Source: Chloroflexota bacterium (GTDB lineage: Bacteria; Chloroflexota; Dehalococcoidia; Tepidiformales; Tepidiformaceae). From it: 64,000 nt of DNA. Position numbers and translations under genes: made by a program. The stretch is taken from NCBI GenBank assembly GCA_016234445.1, contig JACRBT010000004.1:558001-622000 (forward strand), read 5' to 3'. A model generated the notes under the pieces. The model did not search any database. It was not told the origin of the DNA and saw nothing but the letters and a program-made list of their open reading frames with translations. Positions 51,167 through 59,184 of this stretch are shown one piece after another. Within the stretch, counting starts at the first letter, position 1. Each line of letters opens with the position of its first letter.

Positions 51167-51499
51167 TCAGCAGCAGTTCGTTTTGGCCGCGGGGGCCTGT
51201 TCCGGCGGGCAGCAGACGTCGTTGCAGAAGCGCGCCAGCCAGCGCACCGTCTCCGGGTCGAGGCAGTAGCAGGGGTCACCGTCGGAAGAACCACGGACGA
51301 TGCCGGCCTCCTTAAGCACCTTCAGGTGCTGGGACACAGTCGACTGCGCCAGCGGGAGCACCTCCACCAGGTCGGCGGTGATGCAGGCGTCCCGGCGAGC
51401 GAGTTCGGTGACGATGCGGATACGGGCGGGATTGCCGAGCGCGCGGAAGACGGCGGAGGCGCGCTCCTCTTCGTCCGTGAGTCCCTCGATGGCTTTCAT
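51167..51499 (-). CDS. ArsR-family metal(loid)-type regulator with C-terminal cysteine cluster
   Basis: 110 residues. The winged helix has FRALGNPARIRIVTELARRD, the recognition part AQSTVSQHLKVLKEAGIVR and a wing SSDGDPCYCLD. Cysteines are C-Y-C in the wing and CNDVCCP...TNCC at the C-terminus, so a thiol-binding ligand such as arsenite or a soft metal is likely, though not in the usual ELCVCDL place. TACGAT 6 bases before ATG. It is divergent from the selenoprotein gene, 83 bases apart, and is a likely regulator of it. Confidence 0.88.
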   Translation of the reverse strand: MKAIEGLTDEEERASAVFRALGNPARIRIVTELARRDACITADLVEVLPLAQSTVSQHLKVLKEAGIVRGSSDGDPCYCLDPETVRWLARFCNDVCCPPEQAPAAKTNCC

Positions 51500-51505
51500 A
51501 CCGCG

Positions 51506-51511
51506 ATCGTA
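51506..51511 (-). promoter_or_regulatory. -10-like hexamer TACGAT, 6 nt before arsR start
   Basis: Minus-strand TACGAT, CGCGGT, ATG 51499; the same six bases as the Trm112 promoter. Confidence 0.5.
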
Positions 51512-51534
51512 CCGCCTCCGGGGCACCGGCGTCA

Positions 51535-51567
51535 TTGCGCAAAGGCGGTGCAGCGGCCCGGCGGTGC
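51535..51567. promoter_or_regulatory. Candidate operator elements between arsR and the selenoprotein gene
   Basis: TTGCGCAA palindrome at 51535-51542 and a direct repeat GGCGGTGC at 51544-51551 and 51560-51567, between the two outward -10 boxes. Suitable positions for ArsR control of both genes. No consensus was available to test. Confidence 0.35.
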
Positions 51568-51570
51568 CGC

Positions 51571-51576
51571 TACCAT
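51571..51576 (+). promoter_or_regulatory. -10-like hexamer TACCAT, 6 nt before selenoprotein start
   Basis: TACCAT, GGGCTC, ATG 51583; no Shine-Dalgarno. Confidence 0.5.
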
Positions 51577-51582
51577 GGGCTC

Positions 51583-52476
51583 ATGGAACCGGTGGACTAC
51601 ATCGCCCGCCTGAAGCGGACCTACGCGAAACTCGGGTACCCGGCCTACCAGTGGGTGCACAGCGAAACCCCGCCGCCATGGGCGCCGGTCCGCAAGCCGC
51701 TTTCGGAATCGCGGCTGGGGCTGATCGCCTCCGGCGGGATCTACGCCGCGGGACAGGTCGCCTTCCACTTCAAGGACGACACCGGCATCCGCGCCATCCC
51801 CCGCGACGTGCCCACAGCCGAACTGCGGACCGCCCACTTCGCCTACGACCAGACCGACGCTCGCAGCGACCCCAACGTCGTCTTCCCGATCGACACCCTT
51901 CGTAACCTCGTCGCCGAGGGAGTGATCGGCGAACTCGCGAGCCACGCCTACACCTTCATGGGCGGGATCTACTCGGCCCGGCGCGTCCGCGAAGACGTTG
52001 CCCCGGCCCTCCGCCAGCGCCTCCAGGACGAACGGGTCGACATCGCCCTCCTGGTGCCCGTCTGACCGGTTTGTCACCAGTCCGTGGGACTGGTTGCCCG
52101 CGAAGTCGAAGCGGCCGGCATCCCGACGCTCTCGATGACCAGCGCCCTCGACATCACCCGCGCGGTGAACCCGCCGCGCGCCGCATTCCTCGACTACCCC
52201 CTGGGCCACACCACCGGAAAGCCCCACGAACCCGCCCTCCAGCGGGCGATCATGCTCGAGGCGCTGGATGCCTTCACCTCCCTCCGCGAGCCCGGCCAGG
52301 TGAAGCACCTCCCCTTCCGCTGGGACGAGGACGAAAGGTGGAAACACGGAATGGCCGGCACCGACACCCGGACGGAGCGGTTCGACACCCCCCAGTACCA
52401 GTGTGAAGAGGACCGCCTGAAAGCGGCCGCGCTGGAACCGGGCGATTGCCCGGTCTGCGGACTGGAAGACCTTTAG
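51583..52476 (+). CDS. Probable selenoprotein, glycine/sarcosine/betaine reductase selenoprotein B (GrdB/PrdB) family, in-frame UGA
   Basis: Read as one 297-residue protein with TGA 52063-52065 as selenocysteine 161. Upstream, GLIASGGIYAAGQVAFHF, PNVVFPIDTLRNLVAEGVIG and TFMGGIYSARR match the GrdB/PrdB-like family; downstream in the same frame, VGLVAREVEAAGIPTLSMTS and DYPLGHTTGKP continue it. The UGA falls at U-P-V-C-H-Q, where family members carry U/C-x-x-C. A hairpin with the features of a bacterial SECIS starts 10 bases after the UGA. The C-terminus adds CPVCG. In known relatives the selenol attacks glycine, betaine or D-proline adducts; the substrate here is unknown. Without Sec insertion a truncated 160-residue product would result. 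Confidence 0.82.
52066..52097 (+). promoter_or_regulatory. Bacterial SECIS-like hairpin downstream of in-frame UGA
   Basis: ACCAGTC (52076-52082), loop CGTGG, GACTGGT (52088-52094): a perfect 7-bp stem, extended by G73-C97 and U74-G96 around one mismatch. The apical loop starts 18 bases after the UGA and has G in its second position, as the published bSECIS rule expects (G in the first two loop bases). Confidence 0.75.
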
Positions 52477-52526
52477 CCTTCAACGGCGTCCGGCGACCCG
52501 CTAAGCTGGAAGGACAGGGAGGACCC

Positions 52527-53261
52527 ATGCCCACTCGCGTCCAGCCATCCATCGACATCCGCCGCGCCGGCGAGCGTTTCCAGACGGAGATCTCGTGGCT
52601 CGATTCGCGGCATTCGTTCTCGTTCGGCCACCACTATGACCCTGAGAACACCCATTTCGGCCTGCTCCTCGTCAGCAACGACGACGTCGTCCGTCCGGAC
52701 ACCGGCTTCTCCACGCACCCGCACCGTGACATGGAGATCGTCACCTGGGTGCTCGAAGGCGAACTCGAACACAAGGACTCCGAGGGCCACACGGGTGTCA
52801 TCCACCCCGGGCTCGCCCAGCGAATGAGCGCGGGGACCGGGATCTGGCACTCGGAGATGAATGCCACCCGCGGCGGTGACGTCCACTTCGTCCAGATGTG
52901 GGTTGTGCCTGACACGGAAAGCATCCGGCCCGCTTACCAGGAACTCGACATCGGCAAGGAACTGGCGAAGGGCGGCCTCGTACCTGTCGCCTCCGGGCGG
53001 GGCCACGAAGCTGCCATCTCCATCCGCCAGGAAGGCGCGACCCTCTGGGCGGCGCGGCTCAAGGTGCGGGAGTCCGTCCGCCTGCCCACCGCGCCGTTCG
53101 TCCACCTGTACGTCGCCGATGGAGACGTGACGGTTGGCGGCGAGACGCTTGGCCGTGGCGACGCGGCGCGCATGACCCACGCCGCCGAGGGTCAATCGCT
53201 CACCGCCGGGTACATGGGCGCCGAGGTGCTGATCTGGGAGATGCACGGCCGCCTGGGGTAG
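52527..53261 (+). CDS. Pirin-family protein (bicupin)
   Basis: 244 residues. RRAGERFQTEISWLDSRHSFSFGHHYD, split here, is the pirin opening; STHPHRDMEIVTWVLEGELEHKDS carries the metal-binding His residues, and GTGIWHSEMN the second set with His and Glu. The C-terminal cupin (FVHLYVADGDVTVGGETLG) is intact. Pirins bind iron or another metal, some act as quercetinases. ATG 52527 has GGGAGGACCC upstream and TAAGCT at 52502-52507 as -10. Ends tail to tail with the MBL gene. Confidence 0.9.
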   Translation: MPTRVQPSIDIRRAGERFQTEISWLDSRHSFSFGHHYDPENTHFGLLLVSNDDVVRPDTGFSTHPHRDMEIVTWVLEGELEHKDSEGHTGVIHPGLAQRMSAGTGIWHSEMNATRGGDVHFVQMWVVPDTESIRPAYQELDIGKELAKGGLVPVASGRGHEAAISIRQEGATLWAARLKVRESVRLPTAPFVHLYVADGDVTVGGETLGRGDAARMTHAAEGQSLTAGYMGAEVLIWEMHGRLG

Positions 53262-54101
53262 TCAGGCGATGGTGAACGTGGCCCCCTCGAGGCCGGGGCT
53301 GTAGCGGAAGGGCCACTGCCTGGAGCCAAGGGCCTCGGCCGCCATCGCGTCGAGCATCTCGTCGGCGTGGGACGGGTCGTGGTGGAACCCGACCAGGTGC
53401 TTCACCCCGGCCAATTCGGCCAGGCGGAACGCGTGCGTGATGGTGCAATGGCCCCAGCCCGCCCGCACGGCGTACTCGGCGTCGATGTACTGCGTGTCGT
53501 GGATGAGCAGGTCGGTCCCGGCGGCGAGGTCGAACCCTGACATCCAGCGGGCCGGGCCGGGGAAGTCTTTCATGCCGAGCGCCGGTTCGTGATCGGGCAT
53601 ATAGGTGAGGCTCCGCCCGCCTTCGCTGACCCGGAACCCGAGCGTGGGCCCGGGGTGCGAGATCAGGTCCGCGGAAACCTGGAAGGGGCCGATCGCGAGT
53701 TCGCCGCGCATCAGGTCGTGGATCTGGAGGTCGCAGGGGAGGTCCCGGAGAAGGACCGGGAAGAGCGGCGGCGAGAGGTAGCGGGTGAGCCGTTCGCGCA
53801 GGTGCATGGTGGCCGACGACGGCCCCCAGATGTGAACCTCCATCCCCGGCGTGAAGAGCGGCGCGAAGAACCCAAGCCCCTGGACGTGGTCCATGTGGAG
53901 GTGCGTGAGGAGGATGTCCACGCGCTTGAGCCCGGGCTCGAACGACGCCCCCAGGCGGCGGATACCCGTGCCCGCGTCGAGCACGAGGACGGCGCCGCCG
54001 GCTGAGCGGACTTCGACGCAGGAGGTGTTGCCGCCGTAGCGGACGGTCTCAGGGCCGGGCGCGGCGAGCGAACCCCGCGTGCCCCAGAGCGTCGCCTTCA
54101 T
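53262..54101 (-). CDS. MBL-fold metallo-hydrolase (ribonuclease Z/PhnP-like)
   Basis: 279 residues. TLWGTRGSLAAPGPET and RYGGNTSCVEV are the start seen in the PhnP/RNase Z-like branch; HLHMDH is the metal motif (LLTHLHMDHVQGLGFF); later ligands are in YMPDHEPALG, IHDTQYIDAEY, GHCTITHAF and VGFHHDPSHAD. Likely a phosphodiesterase acting on nucleotides or cyclic nucleotides. It overlaps the PAS protein gene upstream by ATGA, so output may be linked to that sensor. Confidence 0.85.
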   Translation of the reverse strand: MKATLWGTRGSLAAPGPETVRYGGNTSCVEVRSAGGAVLVLDAGTGIRRLGASFEPGLKRVDILLTHLHMDHVQGLGFFAPLFTPGMEVHIWGPSSATMHLRERLTRYLSPPLFPVLLRDLPCDLQIHDLMRGELAIGPFQVSADLISHPGPTLGFRVSEGGRSLTYMPDHEPALGMKDFPGPARWMSGFDLAAGTDLLIHDTQYIDAEYAVRAGWGHCTITHAFRLAELAGVKHLVGFHHDPSHADEMLDAMAAEALGSRQWPFRYSPGLEGATFTIA

Positions 54102-54493
54102 CGCTTGTGCGCTTCCCAGAACATGGCCACGGCCCCGAGGAAGCCGCCCTGCTGACCCTCGATGGGAAAGGCGGTGGCTTCGATCAGGCGGGTGACGCCA
54201 TCGAAGCCGCGGATGTGGAGGCGCCGATGGGCCGGCTGGCGCCGCAGCAGGGCGACCCCGAGGGGGTGTTTCGTCCGCGAAACCGGGGCGCCGGCCTCGT
54301 CCGTGGTGACGAAGATCTCGGCGAGCCGCTCCAGGGGCACTTCGTCGAATTCGTCGAACCGGTGGCCCAGCAGCGCCTCGGCCGGTTCGTTGAAGAAGAG
54401 GAGCTTGCCGTCGGCGCCGGCGATGAACACGGGGAGCGCCAGGTAGCTCGCCCACTGGCGGAGGAGGATAAGTTCGATGGCTAACTGTGCCAA
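54098..54493 (-). CDS. PAS-domain protein
   Basis: 131 residues, essentially one PAS domain: LPVFIAGADGKLLFFNEPAE, the middle helix, RRLHIRGFDGVTRLIEATAFPIEG and the final strand LGAVAMFWEAHKR. No output domain. TTG start at 54493; no nearby ATG fits. A TAGAAT at 54544-54539 (minus) may be the -10. It overlaps and presumably works with the MBL hydrolase. Ligand or signal unknown. Confidence 0.75.
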   Translation of the reverse strand: MAQLAIELILLRQWASYLALPVFIAGADGKLLFFNEPAEALLGHRFDEFDEVPLERLAEIFVTTDEAGAPVSRTKHPLGVALLRRQPAHRRLHIRGFDGVTRLIEATAFPIEGQQGGFLGAVAMFWEAHKR

Positions 54494-54600
54494 GGCGGCC
54501 CCCCGGCGCGACGACGAACAGGAGCTTGCATCTGGAGCATTCTAGGCGATGCTCATGCTACCCCGCGCCGTCAGTGTGATGGGCCCAACAGACCGTCCGG

Positions 54601-55356
54601 CTACGGGCGGATTTCCCGGGCGTAGTCGCGCCCGCCACGGACCGTCACGCGCATGATCGCCCCCGCCCGCGAATCGTCCTCGACCAGTTCGACGACGCCT
54701 GCGGCGATGTCCTCCGGCTGGAGAATCCCCCCGAGCATGCGCTTCGTCTCTTCAAGGCGCTCCTCGTTACCGTCGCGGTGGACGAGCGGCGTATCCACGT
54801 AGGAAGGGCAGATCGCGTTGACGCGGATGCGCGCCTCCGGGGCGAGGTAGGCGAGGGAACGGCTGAAGTTCACGACGCCCGCCTTCGAGGCGGCATAGAC
54901 GGGCGAGACCGGCATCGGCAGCAGGCCGCCCATCGAGGCGGTGTTGACGATGACCCCCCCGCGGCCGCCCTTGCGAAGCTCACGCACGGCAATCCGGGTC
55001 GCGTCGATGACGGCAGTGAGGTTGATGTCGATGATCCGCTGCCAATCGCCGGAGTCGTCGCCGAAGAGGTCTTCGCCGCCGATGCCGGCGTTGTTGAAGG
55101 CGATGTCGAACCGCCCGAAGTGGTCCACGGCCGAGGCGAAGGCGGCGGCGAGGTCTTCGGTCCGGGTCACGTCGCAGTGACGGTAGATGGCGATCCCGCC
55201 GGCCGCGCCGACGAGGTCCACGGTCTCGGCGCCGCCTGCCTCGTTGATGTCCGCAACGATGACGCGGGCTCCGCGTTTCGCCAGCGCGACCGCCGTCGCC
55301 CTGCCAATGCCCGACCCGGCCCCACTGATGACGGCCGCCGTCCCCTGGATTTCCAT
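54601..55356 (-). CDS. Short-chain dehydrogenase/reductase
   Basis: 251 residues. TGxxxGxG as SGAGSGIGRA at 11-20, the strand-end Asp in VIVADINEAGG favouring NAD, NNAG at 88-91, catalytic Ser141, Tyr154 and Lys158 (YAASK). The remaining C-terminal loop (ICPSYVDTPLV) is standard. Substrate alcohol or ketone unknown. ATG preceded by GAGGAGAAC; TACATT about 35 bases upstream may be the -10. Divergent from the carbonic-anhydrase gene. Confidence 0.9.
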   Translation of the reverse strand: MEIQGTAAVISGAGSGIGRATAVALAKRGARVIVADINEAGGAETVDLVGAAGGIAIYRHCDVTRTEDLAAAFASAVDHFGRFDIAFNNAGIGGEDLFGDDSGDWQRIIDINLTAVIDATRIAVRELRKGGRGGVIVNTASMGGLLPMPVSPVYAASKAGVVNFSRSLAYLAPEARIRVNAICPSYVDTPLVHRDGNEERLEETKRMLGGILQPEDIAAGVVELVEDDSRAGAIMRVTVRGGRDYAREIRP

Positions 55357-55476
55357 CGCCGTTCTCCTCTGCTGTTCGTTCTCCCCGAATGTACCGCGTG
55401 GCGAGGATGGCCGCTCGCGGGAGGGCACCGTGCCCGGCGATAATGGCCGCCGGCCCTTCGCCGCACCGGAGTTCCC

Positions 55477-56028
55477 ATGCCCATCTACGCTGTCGGCGGC
55501 AAGGTCCCCAGCATCCACCCTGAGGCATTCATCGCGCCGACCGCGACCATCGTCGGCGACGTCACGGTCCACGCGGGGGCATCCGTCTGGTATGGGGCCG
55601 TGGTCCGTGGTGACACCTCGTACGCCGTCATCGGCCCCGGCGCGAACGTCCAGGACGGGGCCATCGTCCACGGGCGGGCGGACCTCCCGGCGATCATCGA
55701 ACGCGAGGCATCGGTGGCCCACAACGCCATCATCCACGGCGCCCGGATCGGCGAACGGGCACTGATCGGCAACGGCGCCCAGGTCCTCGACGGGGCCGTG
55801 GTCGAGGCGGGCGCGCTCGTCGCGGCAGGGTCGGTCGTCCTTGCGGGGGCAGTGATCCCGGCGGGCATGCTCGCCGCGGGCACCCCGGCGACGGTAAAGC
55901 GCTCCATCGCCGGAACGCCCAGCGAGGAGTGGGTGACCGGGAACCCGGGCCGCTACGCCCGGCTTGCGGTCGAACACCGCGAGGGCATCCGCGAGCTGGA
56001 CCGCGACGACGTGCCTCACCCCGGGTGA
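55477..56028 (+). CDS. Gamma-carbonic-anhydrase family protein
   Basis: 183 residues of left-handed beta-helix hexapeptide repeats. The three zinc-binding histidines of the family fall at His65 (IVHGR), His82 (VAHN) and His87 (IIHG) with the correct spacing, so metal binding is expected; the residues needed for CO2 hydration are not checked. TPATVKRSIAG is near the end with a helical tail typical of CamH/YrdA/PaaY proteins. ATG has CGGAG upstream; GATAAT at about 55441 may be the -10. Confidence 0.9.
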   Translation: MPIYAVGGKVPSIHPEAFIAPTATIVGDVTVHAGASVWYGAVVRGDTSYAVIGPGANVQDGAIVHGRADLPAIIEREASVAHNAIIHGARIGERALIGNGAQVLDGAVVEAGALVAAGSVVLAGAVIPAGMLAAGTPATVKRSIAGTPSEEWVTGNPGRYARLAVEHREGIRELDRDDVPHPG

Positions 56029-56145
56029 TTGCCCTGAGATGAACTTCTCAAATCGCCTAATTCCTTAACCGGCGGCTTCACCACGCCACGTTTTCGGCTA
56101 CACTTGGCGGACACTCCAGCGTCCGATTCGAGCGAACGGCCAACC

Positions 56146-56775
56146 ATGAACCTTCGCATCCTCCTCAGCCTCCTCCCCGTCGCCGTCTTCTTCGGGTTGA
56201 GCCGCGTGGCACCGCCCTGGGTCTCGATTTCCGGCGGGTTCGCCGCCTCGACGCTCGTCTTCGCGACGAACCGGCGCGACCGGCTGATCGGATCGCTCAC
56301 GGCCTTTGGGTTCGTCGTCGTCGCCATTTCCGCCGCCATCGGCATCATCTGGTCGAGCGAAAAGGCGTACCTCGCTTCCGGGCCGATCGCCGAGTTTCTC
56401 TTCGTCCCGCTCTTCGGGGTAAGCATGATCATGCGGCGGCCCCTCGTCGGCGGGATCTCGCAGGAACTCTTCCCGAAGATCGCGGGGCGGCTGGCGAAGG
56501 ACGCGCCGGTTTTCATGTGGCTCTCCGTGGCCTGGGCGATCTTCGACTTCTTCCTCGGCCTTACCCGCGCCCTGATGCTCTCCGACCTCTCCGTCGGCGA
56601 GTACATCATCTGGAGCCGGGTGGTGACCTGGCCCTTCAGCGCCGCGCTCCTGGGGGCGACCGCCTACTTCATCTACCGCGAGGCAAAGCGGCTGGAAGCG
56701 GACCTGGATTCGCCCGTCGTCGAGCCGGCGCCGTCGTCTCCGGCCCTCTCCCGGGGCGTCGAAGCCGCGCCCTGA
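56146..56775 (+). CDS. Membrane protein, DUF3159/VC0807-like
   Basis: 209 residues with five or six hydrophobic helices (ILLSLLPVAVFFGLS, GSLTAFGFVVVAISAAIGI, FLFVPLFGVSMIM and others) and a soluble C-terminus. The FLFVPLFGVSMIMRRPL and SVAWAIFDFFLGLTRALM parts resemble DUF3159-type proteins with the RxRPL loop. Role unknown. A TTG at 56104 in frame is a less likely start. TACACT at 56097-56102 within TCGGCTACACTTG may be its -10. Confidence 0.6.
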   Translation: MNLRILLSLLPVAVFFGLSRVAPPWVSISGGFAASTLVFATNRRDRLIGSLTAFGFVVVAISAAIGIIWSSEKAYLASGPIAEFLFVPLFGVSMIMRRPLVGGISQELFPKIAGRLAKDAPVFMWLSVAWAIFDFFLGLTRALMLSDLSVGEYIIWSRVVTWPFSAALLGATAYFIYREAKRLEADLDSPVVEPAPSSPALSRGVEAAP

Positions 56776-56821
56776 CCCTCACCCCCCGGCCCCCTGCTCC
56801 CACTGCGTGGGCGAGGGGGAG
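56776..56821. repeat. REP-like palindromic element between genes
   Basis: CCCTCACCCCCCGGCCCC with a central loop and ending GGGCGAGGGGGAG, immediately after a stop codon. Same opening as the element inside folK. The arms can fold and may also act as a transcription terminator between the two convergent genes. Confidence 0.65.
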
Positions 56822-56835
56822 TGCGGCCTGCGGCC

Positions 56836-58122
56836 TCAGGGCGAAGTGGACGCCTTCGGCGCGTCGAAGTAGGCGCGCAGGGCCGGGGCCTGTTCTCCCA
56901 CTTTCCGCATCGCCGCGGCGACCTGCGCCATCAGTTCCGGGCTGTCTACGTAGTAGTTCCCGCCGACCTGGAACTCGACGTGGGCCATCGCTTCGGCGAC
57001 GGGGCAGTCGCCCTTATGGTAGACGACAGGTTCGTCGGCGATCGCCCAGGGGTAGCCTCGGCCGAAGTAGTCGTGGTTCTGGAACCGCGGCCGCAGGTAG
57101 AGTGGCACCCGCACGTAGATCCCGGCGTTCACGCCCTCGGCCTTCAGCGCCTCGACGAACTCGGTGCGCGAAAGGGGGATGATGCCCGGGCGGTAGACGA
57201 AGGGGATGTTGTAGTAGGCGTGCCGGTCGGTCTCAGGGAGTTCCGCCGGGATTTCGATGAAGGGCAGGTCGCGCACCTGGTCGTAGAGGTCGCGGGCGTT
57301 CCGTCCCCGGGCGAGCGTCCACTGCTCCAGGTACTTCAGCTGGACGTTCGCCATCGCCGCCGACATCGAATGCATGCGGTAATTGAAGGCGAGGCTGTCG
57401 ATTTTCTCCCGGAACTCCGGCAGTTCCAGTTCGGCGTACAGGCGTTGGGGGTGGGTCCCCATGCTCATCGCGCGCTCGTAGACCACGCGGTCGTCGCAGA
57501 CGAGGATGCCGCCTTCGCCCCCGGTCAGGTTCTTCGACGCCTGGAGCGAGAACGCGCCGACGGTCCCCCACGAGCCGACGAGACGGCCGGCGTGTTTGCC
57601 GCCGTGGGCCTGGGCGCAGTCTTCGATGACGGCGAGGTTATGGCGCTTCGCGACCTCCATAATCCGGGTCATGTCCGCCGGGAAGCCGAAGATGTGGACA
57701 ACGACGATCGCCTTCGTCCGGGGCGTGATCTTCGCCTCGATCGAGGCCGGGTCGAGGGTGAAGGTGTTTCGATCGATGTCGGCGAAGATCGGGATGGCCA
57801 GGTTCTGGAGCACGCAGCTCACGGAGGCGCCCCAGGTGAAGGGCGAGCAGATGACCTCGTCGCCCGGCTGCACCCCGGCGCCGTGGAGCGCCAGCATCAG
57901 GGCGGCCGTGCCGCCGTTGACCGCGAGGGCGAACTTGCGCCCGTGGAGCGCAGCGAATGCACGCTCGAAGTCGCCCTGCGTGCCCTCGGCGCCGACCGGG
58001 CAGAGCGTCTCCTCGGTGATGACGCGCGTGATCTCGGCAAGCGCCTCGGCGTCGACCAGCGGCCATGGCGGCAGGGCGGCCGTGACGGCGGGCGTCCCCC
58101 CGAGGAGTGCGGGCTGGCTCAT
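56836..58122 (-). CDS. DegT/DnrJ/EryC1/StrS-family aminotransferase
   Basis: 428 residues, PLP-dependent sugar or similar aminotransferase. FALAVNGGTAALMLALHGAG, CSPFTWGASV, VIEDCAQAHGGKHAGRLVG, and the PLP lysine in FSLQASKNLTGGEGG with the following GGIL. The substrate loop AFNYRMHSMSAAMANVQL is present. Likely makes a 3- or 4-amino sugar or a cyclitol. ATG 58122 at MSQPALLGG. GATACT on the minus strand about 30 bases up is a possible -10. Confidence 0.9.
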   Translation of the reverse strand: MSQPALLGGTPAVTAALPPWPLVDAEALAEITRVITEETLCPVGAEGTQGDFERAFAALHGRKFALAVNGGTAALMLALHGAGVQPGDEVICSPFTWGASVSCVLQNLAIPIFADIDRNTFTLDPASIEAKITPRTKAIVVVHIFGFPADMTRIMEVAKRHNLAVIEDCAQAHGGKHAGRLVGSWGTVGAFSLQASKNLTGGEGGILVCDDRVVYERAMSMGTHPQRLYAELELPEFREKIDSLAFNYRMHSMSAAMANVQLKYLEQWTLARGRNARDLYDQVRDLPFIEIPAELPETDRHAYYNIPFVYRPGIIPLSRTEFVEALKAEGVNAGIYVRVPLYLRPRFQNHDYFGRGYPWAIADEPVVYHKGDCPVAEAMAHVEFQVGGNYYVDSPELMAQVAAAMRKVGEQAPALRAYFDAPKASTSP

Positions 58123-58192
58123 CGTTGCACCCACGCTGCGAAGTGAGGCGAGTATCGGGGCTGCGCTACCACCGCGGCAAGACGCGGCGGGG

Positions 58193-58198
58193 TACACT
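58193..58198 (+). promoter_or_regulatory. -10-like hexamer TACACT, 6 nt before MmcQ/YjbR start
   Basis: TACACT, CCCGCC, ATG 58205; no Shine-Dalgarno. Confidence 0.5.
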
Positions 58199-58204
58199 CC
58201 CGCC

Positions 58205-58549
58205 ATGCCGGAACTGTTCGAACGCCTGCGAGCGCTTTCGCTCGCCTTCCCGGGCGCCTACGAGGATTGGCCCTGGGGCCACGAAGACCCCGTGTTCAAG
58301 GCCGCGAACAAGAAGATCTTCGCGATGACCGGCCACGACGCGGAGGGCGTTCTGCGGGTAACGGTAAAGCTCTCGCCGGACGAAGCCGAAGCAGCGCTGA
58401 TGCTCCCTTTCGTCTCGGTCGCGGCCTACGTGGGCCGCTACGGCTGGGTGACGGCCCGGGTGGAACAGGGAGTGGAGTTCGACATCGCGACAGAGTGGGT
58501 CGCGCGAAGCCATGAACTCGTGACCGCGAAGCCGGGCCGCCGCCGCTAA
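58205..58549 (+). CDS. MmcQ/YjbR-family protein
   Basis: 114 residues, the family's usual size. LRALSLAFPGAYEDWPWGHED, FKAANKKIFAMTG, VTVKLSPDEAEAALM and VAAYVGRYGWVTARVEQG are typical. These small proteins have a double-wing DNA-binding-like fold with unproven function. Divergent from the DegT aminotransferase gene, 82 bases apart. Confidence 0.85.
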   Translation: MPELFERLRALSLAFPGAYEDWPWGHEDPVFKAANKKIFAMTGHDAEGVLRVTVKLSPDEAEAALMLPFVSVAAYVGRYGWVTARVEQGVEFDIATEWVARSHELVTAKPGRRR

Positions 58550-58596
58550 CGGGCCAATGGCCCCCAATTTCCGGCCCTTGTGGCCTCGCGAAGGGG

Positions 58597-58626
58597 TTGA
58601 CACGTCCGCGACACTGGGACCGTAAT
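58597..58626 (+). promoter_or_regulatory. Sigma70-like promoter overlapping the next gene's ATG
   Basis: TTGACA (58597-58602), 18 bases, CGTAAT (58621-58626). The -35 is a perfect consensus. If real, transcription would begin near 58633, downstream of ATG 58625, so the protein start might be later (for example GTG 58703). Confidence 0.45.
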
Positions 58627-59137
58627 GGTTTCCCCAGCCGATCAGCCACGCCTGCAGGACAGCTGCGAAGTCAGCCGGGTAGCCCGGAAAGACGAGTCCC
58701 GGGTGCAGCAATTCTGCGCCTCGCCGGGAGTTCACTACATCTGCCTCGGCGCCTGCAGTTCCCACCACGACCCGGCGGGCGCGTTTTTCGGCCCGGCCGC
58801 CGCGGCGGGAGACATTGTCCTGGTCGCGACGTCGCCGCCCGGTGACCTCTCCGGCTTCGCGGGGGTGCGCCGCAAGGAAAGCCCCTGCGAAGACATCGGC
58901 GAACTGACCCTCCTCCTCCGCGCCGGCCACCACCGGGACGAAACCACCGTCGCTCTGCTTCGCGCGGCGGCTCGGGACGCCCGGGCGGCCGGTATGCGGC
59001 GGCTGGAGACGCAACTCTGCAGGGAGACGGGCCACACCCTGGAGGAGTTCCGGCGGGCGGGGCTCCATGCGCTCTCGACGCTCAACCTGGGTGGGGTGAC
59101 GGAAGTCGCCCTGGAGATTGACGCGTTCGATTCCTGA
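58625..59137 (+). CDS. GNAT-like acetyltransferase-fold protein, divergent
   Basis: 170 residues from ATG 58625. The second half has a degraded GNAT pattern: IGELTLLLRAGHHRDETTVALLRAAARDAR, split here (ELTLLLRAGHH and ALLRAAARDAR), then MRRLETQLC, LEEFRRAGLHALSTLN and a final EVALEID. The usual Q/R-x-x-G-x-G/A acetyl-CoA loop is not conserved (HHRDET), so it may not bind acetyl-CoA normally. The front has four cysteines (CEVS, FCAS, ICLGAC). Promoter evidence suggests the start may be later. Confidence 0.55.
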   Translation: MVSPADQPRLQDSCEVSRVARKDESRVQQFCASPGVHYICLGACSSHHDPAGAFFGPAAAAGDIVLVATSPPGDLSGFAGVRRKESPCEDIGELTLLLRAGHHRDETTVALLRAAARDARAAGMRRLETQLCRETGHTLEEFRRAGLHALSTLNLGGVTEVALEIDAFDS

Positions 59138-59160
59138 CATCTGTGATTTTTCGAACAAAT

Positions 59161-59184
59161 ACGGCCACAGGGCCGTGTTTTGTT
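59161..59184 (+). terminator. Terminator after the GNAT-like gene
   Basis: ACGGCC, loop ACAG, GGCCGT then GTTTTGTT, 23 bases past the stop. Confidence 0.65.

Noticed and set aside
52063-52065. Nonsense mutation or frameshift splitting the gene at 51583-52476
   Set aside because: Frame is unchanged across the TGA, the family continues on both sides, and the TGA lies exactly at the U-x-x-C site with a SECIS-like hairpin after it. A pseudogene would not be expected to keep these features.
58625-59137. Calling the 170-residue protein a standard acetyltransferase
   Set aside because: The acetyl-CoA loop is not conserved, so only a GNAT-like fold is claimed.
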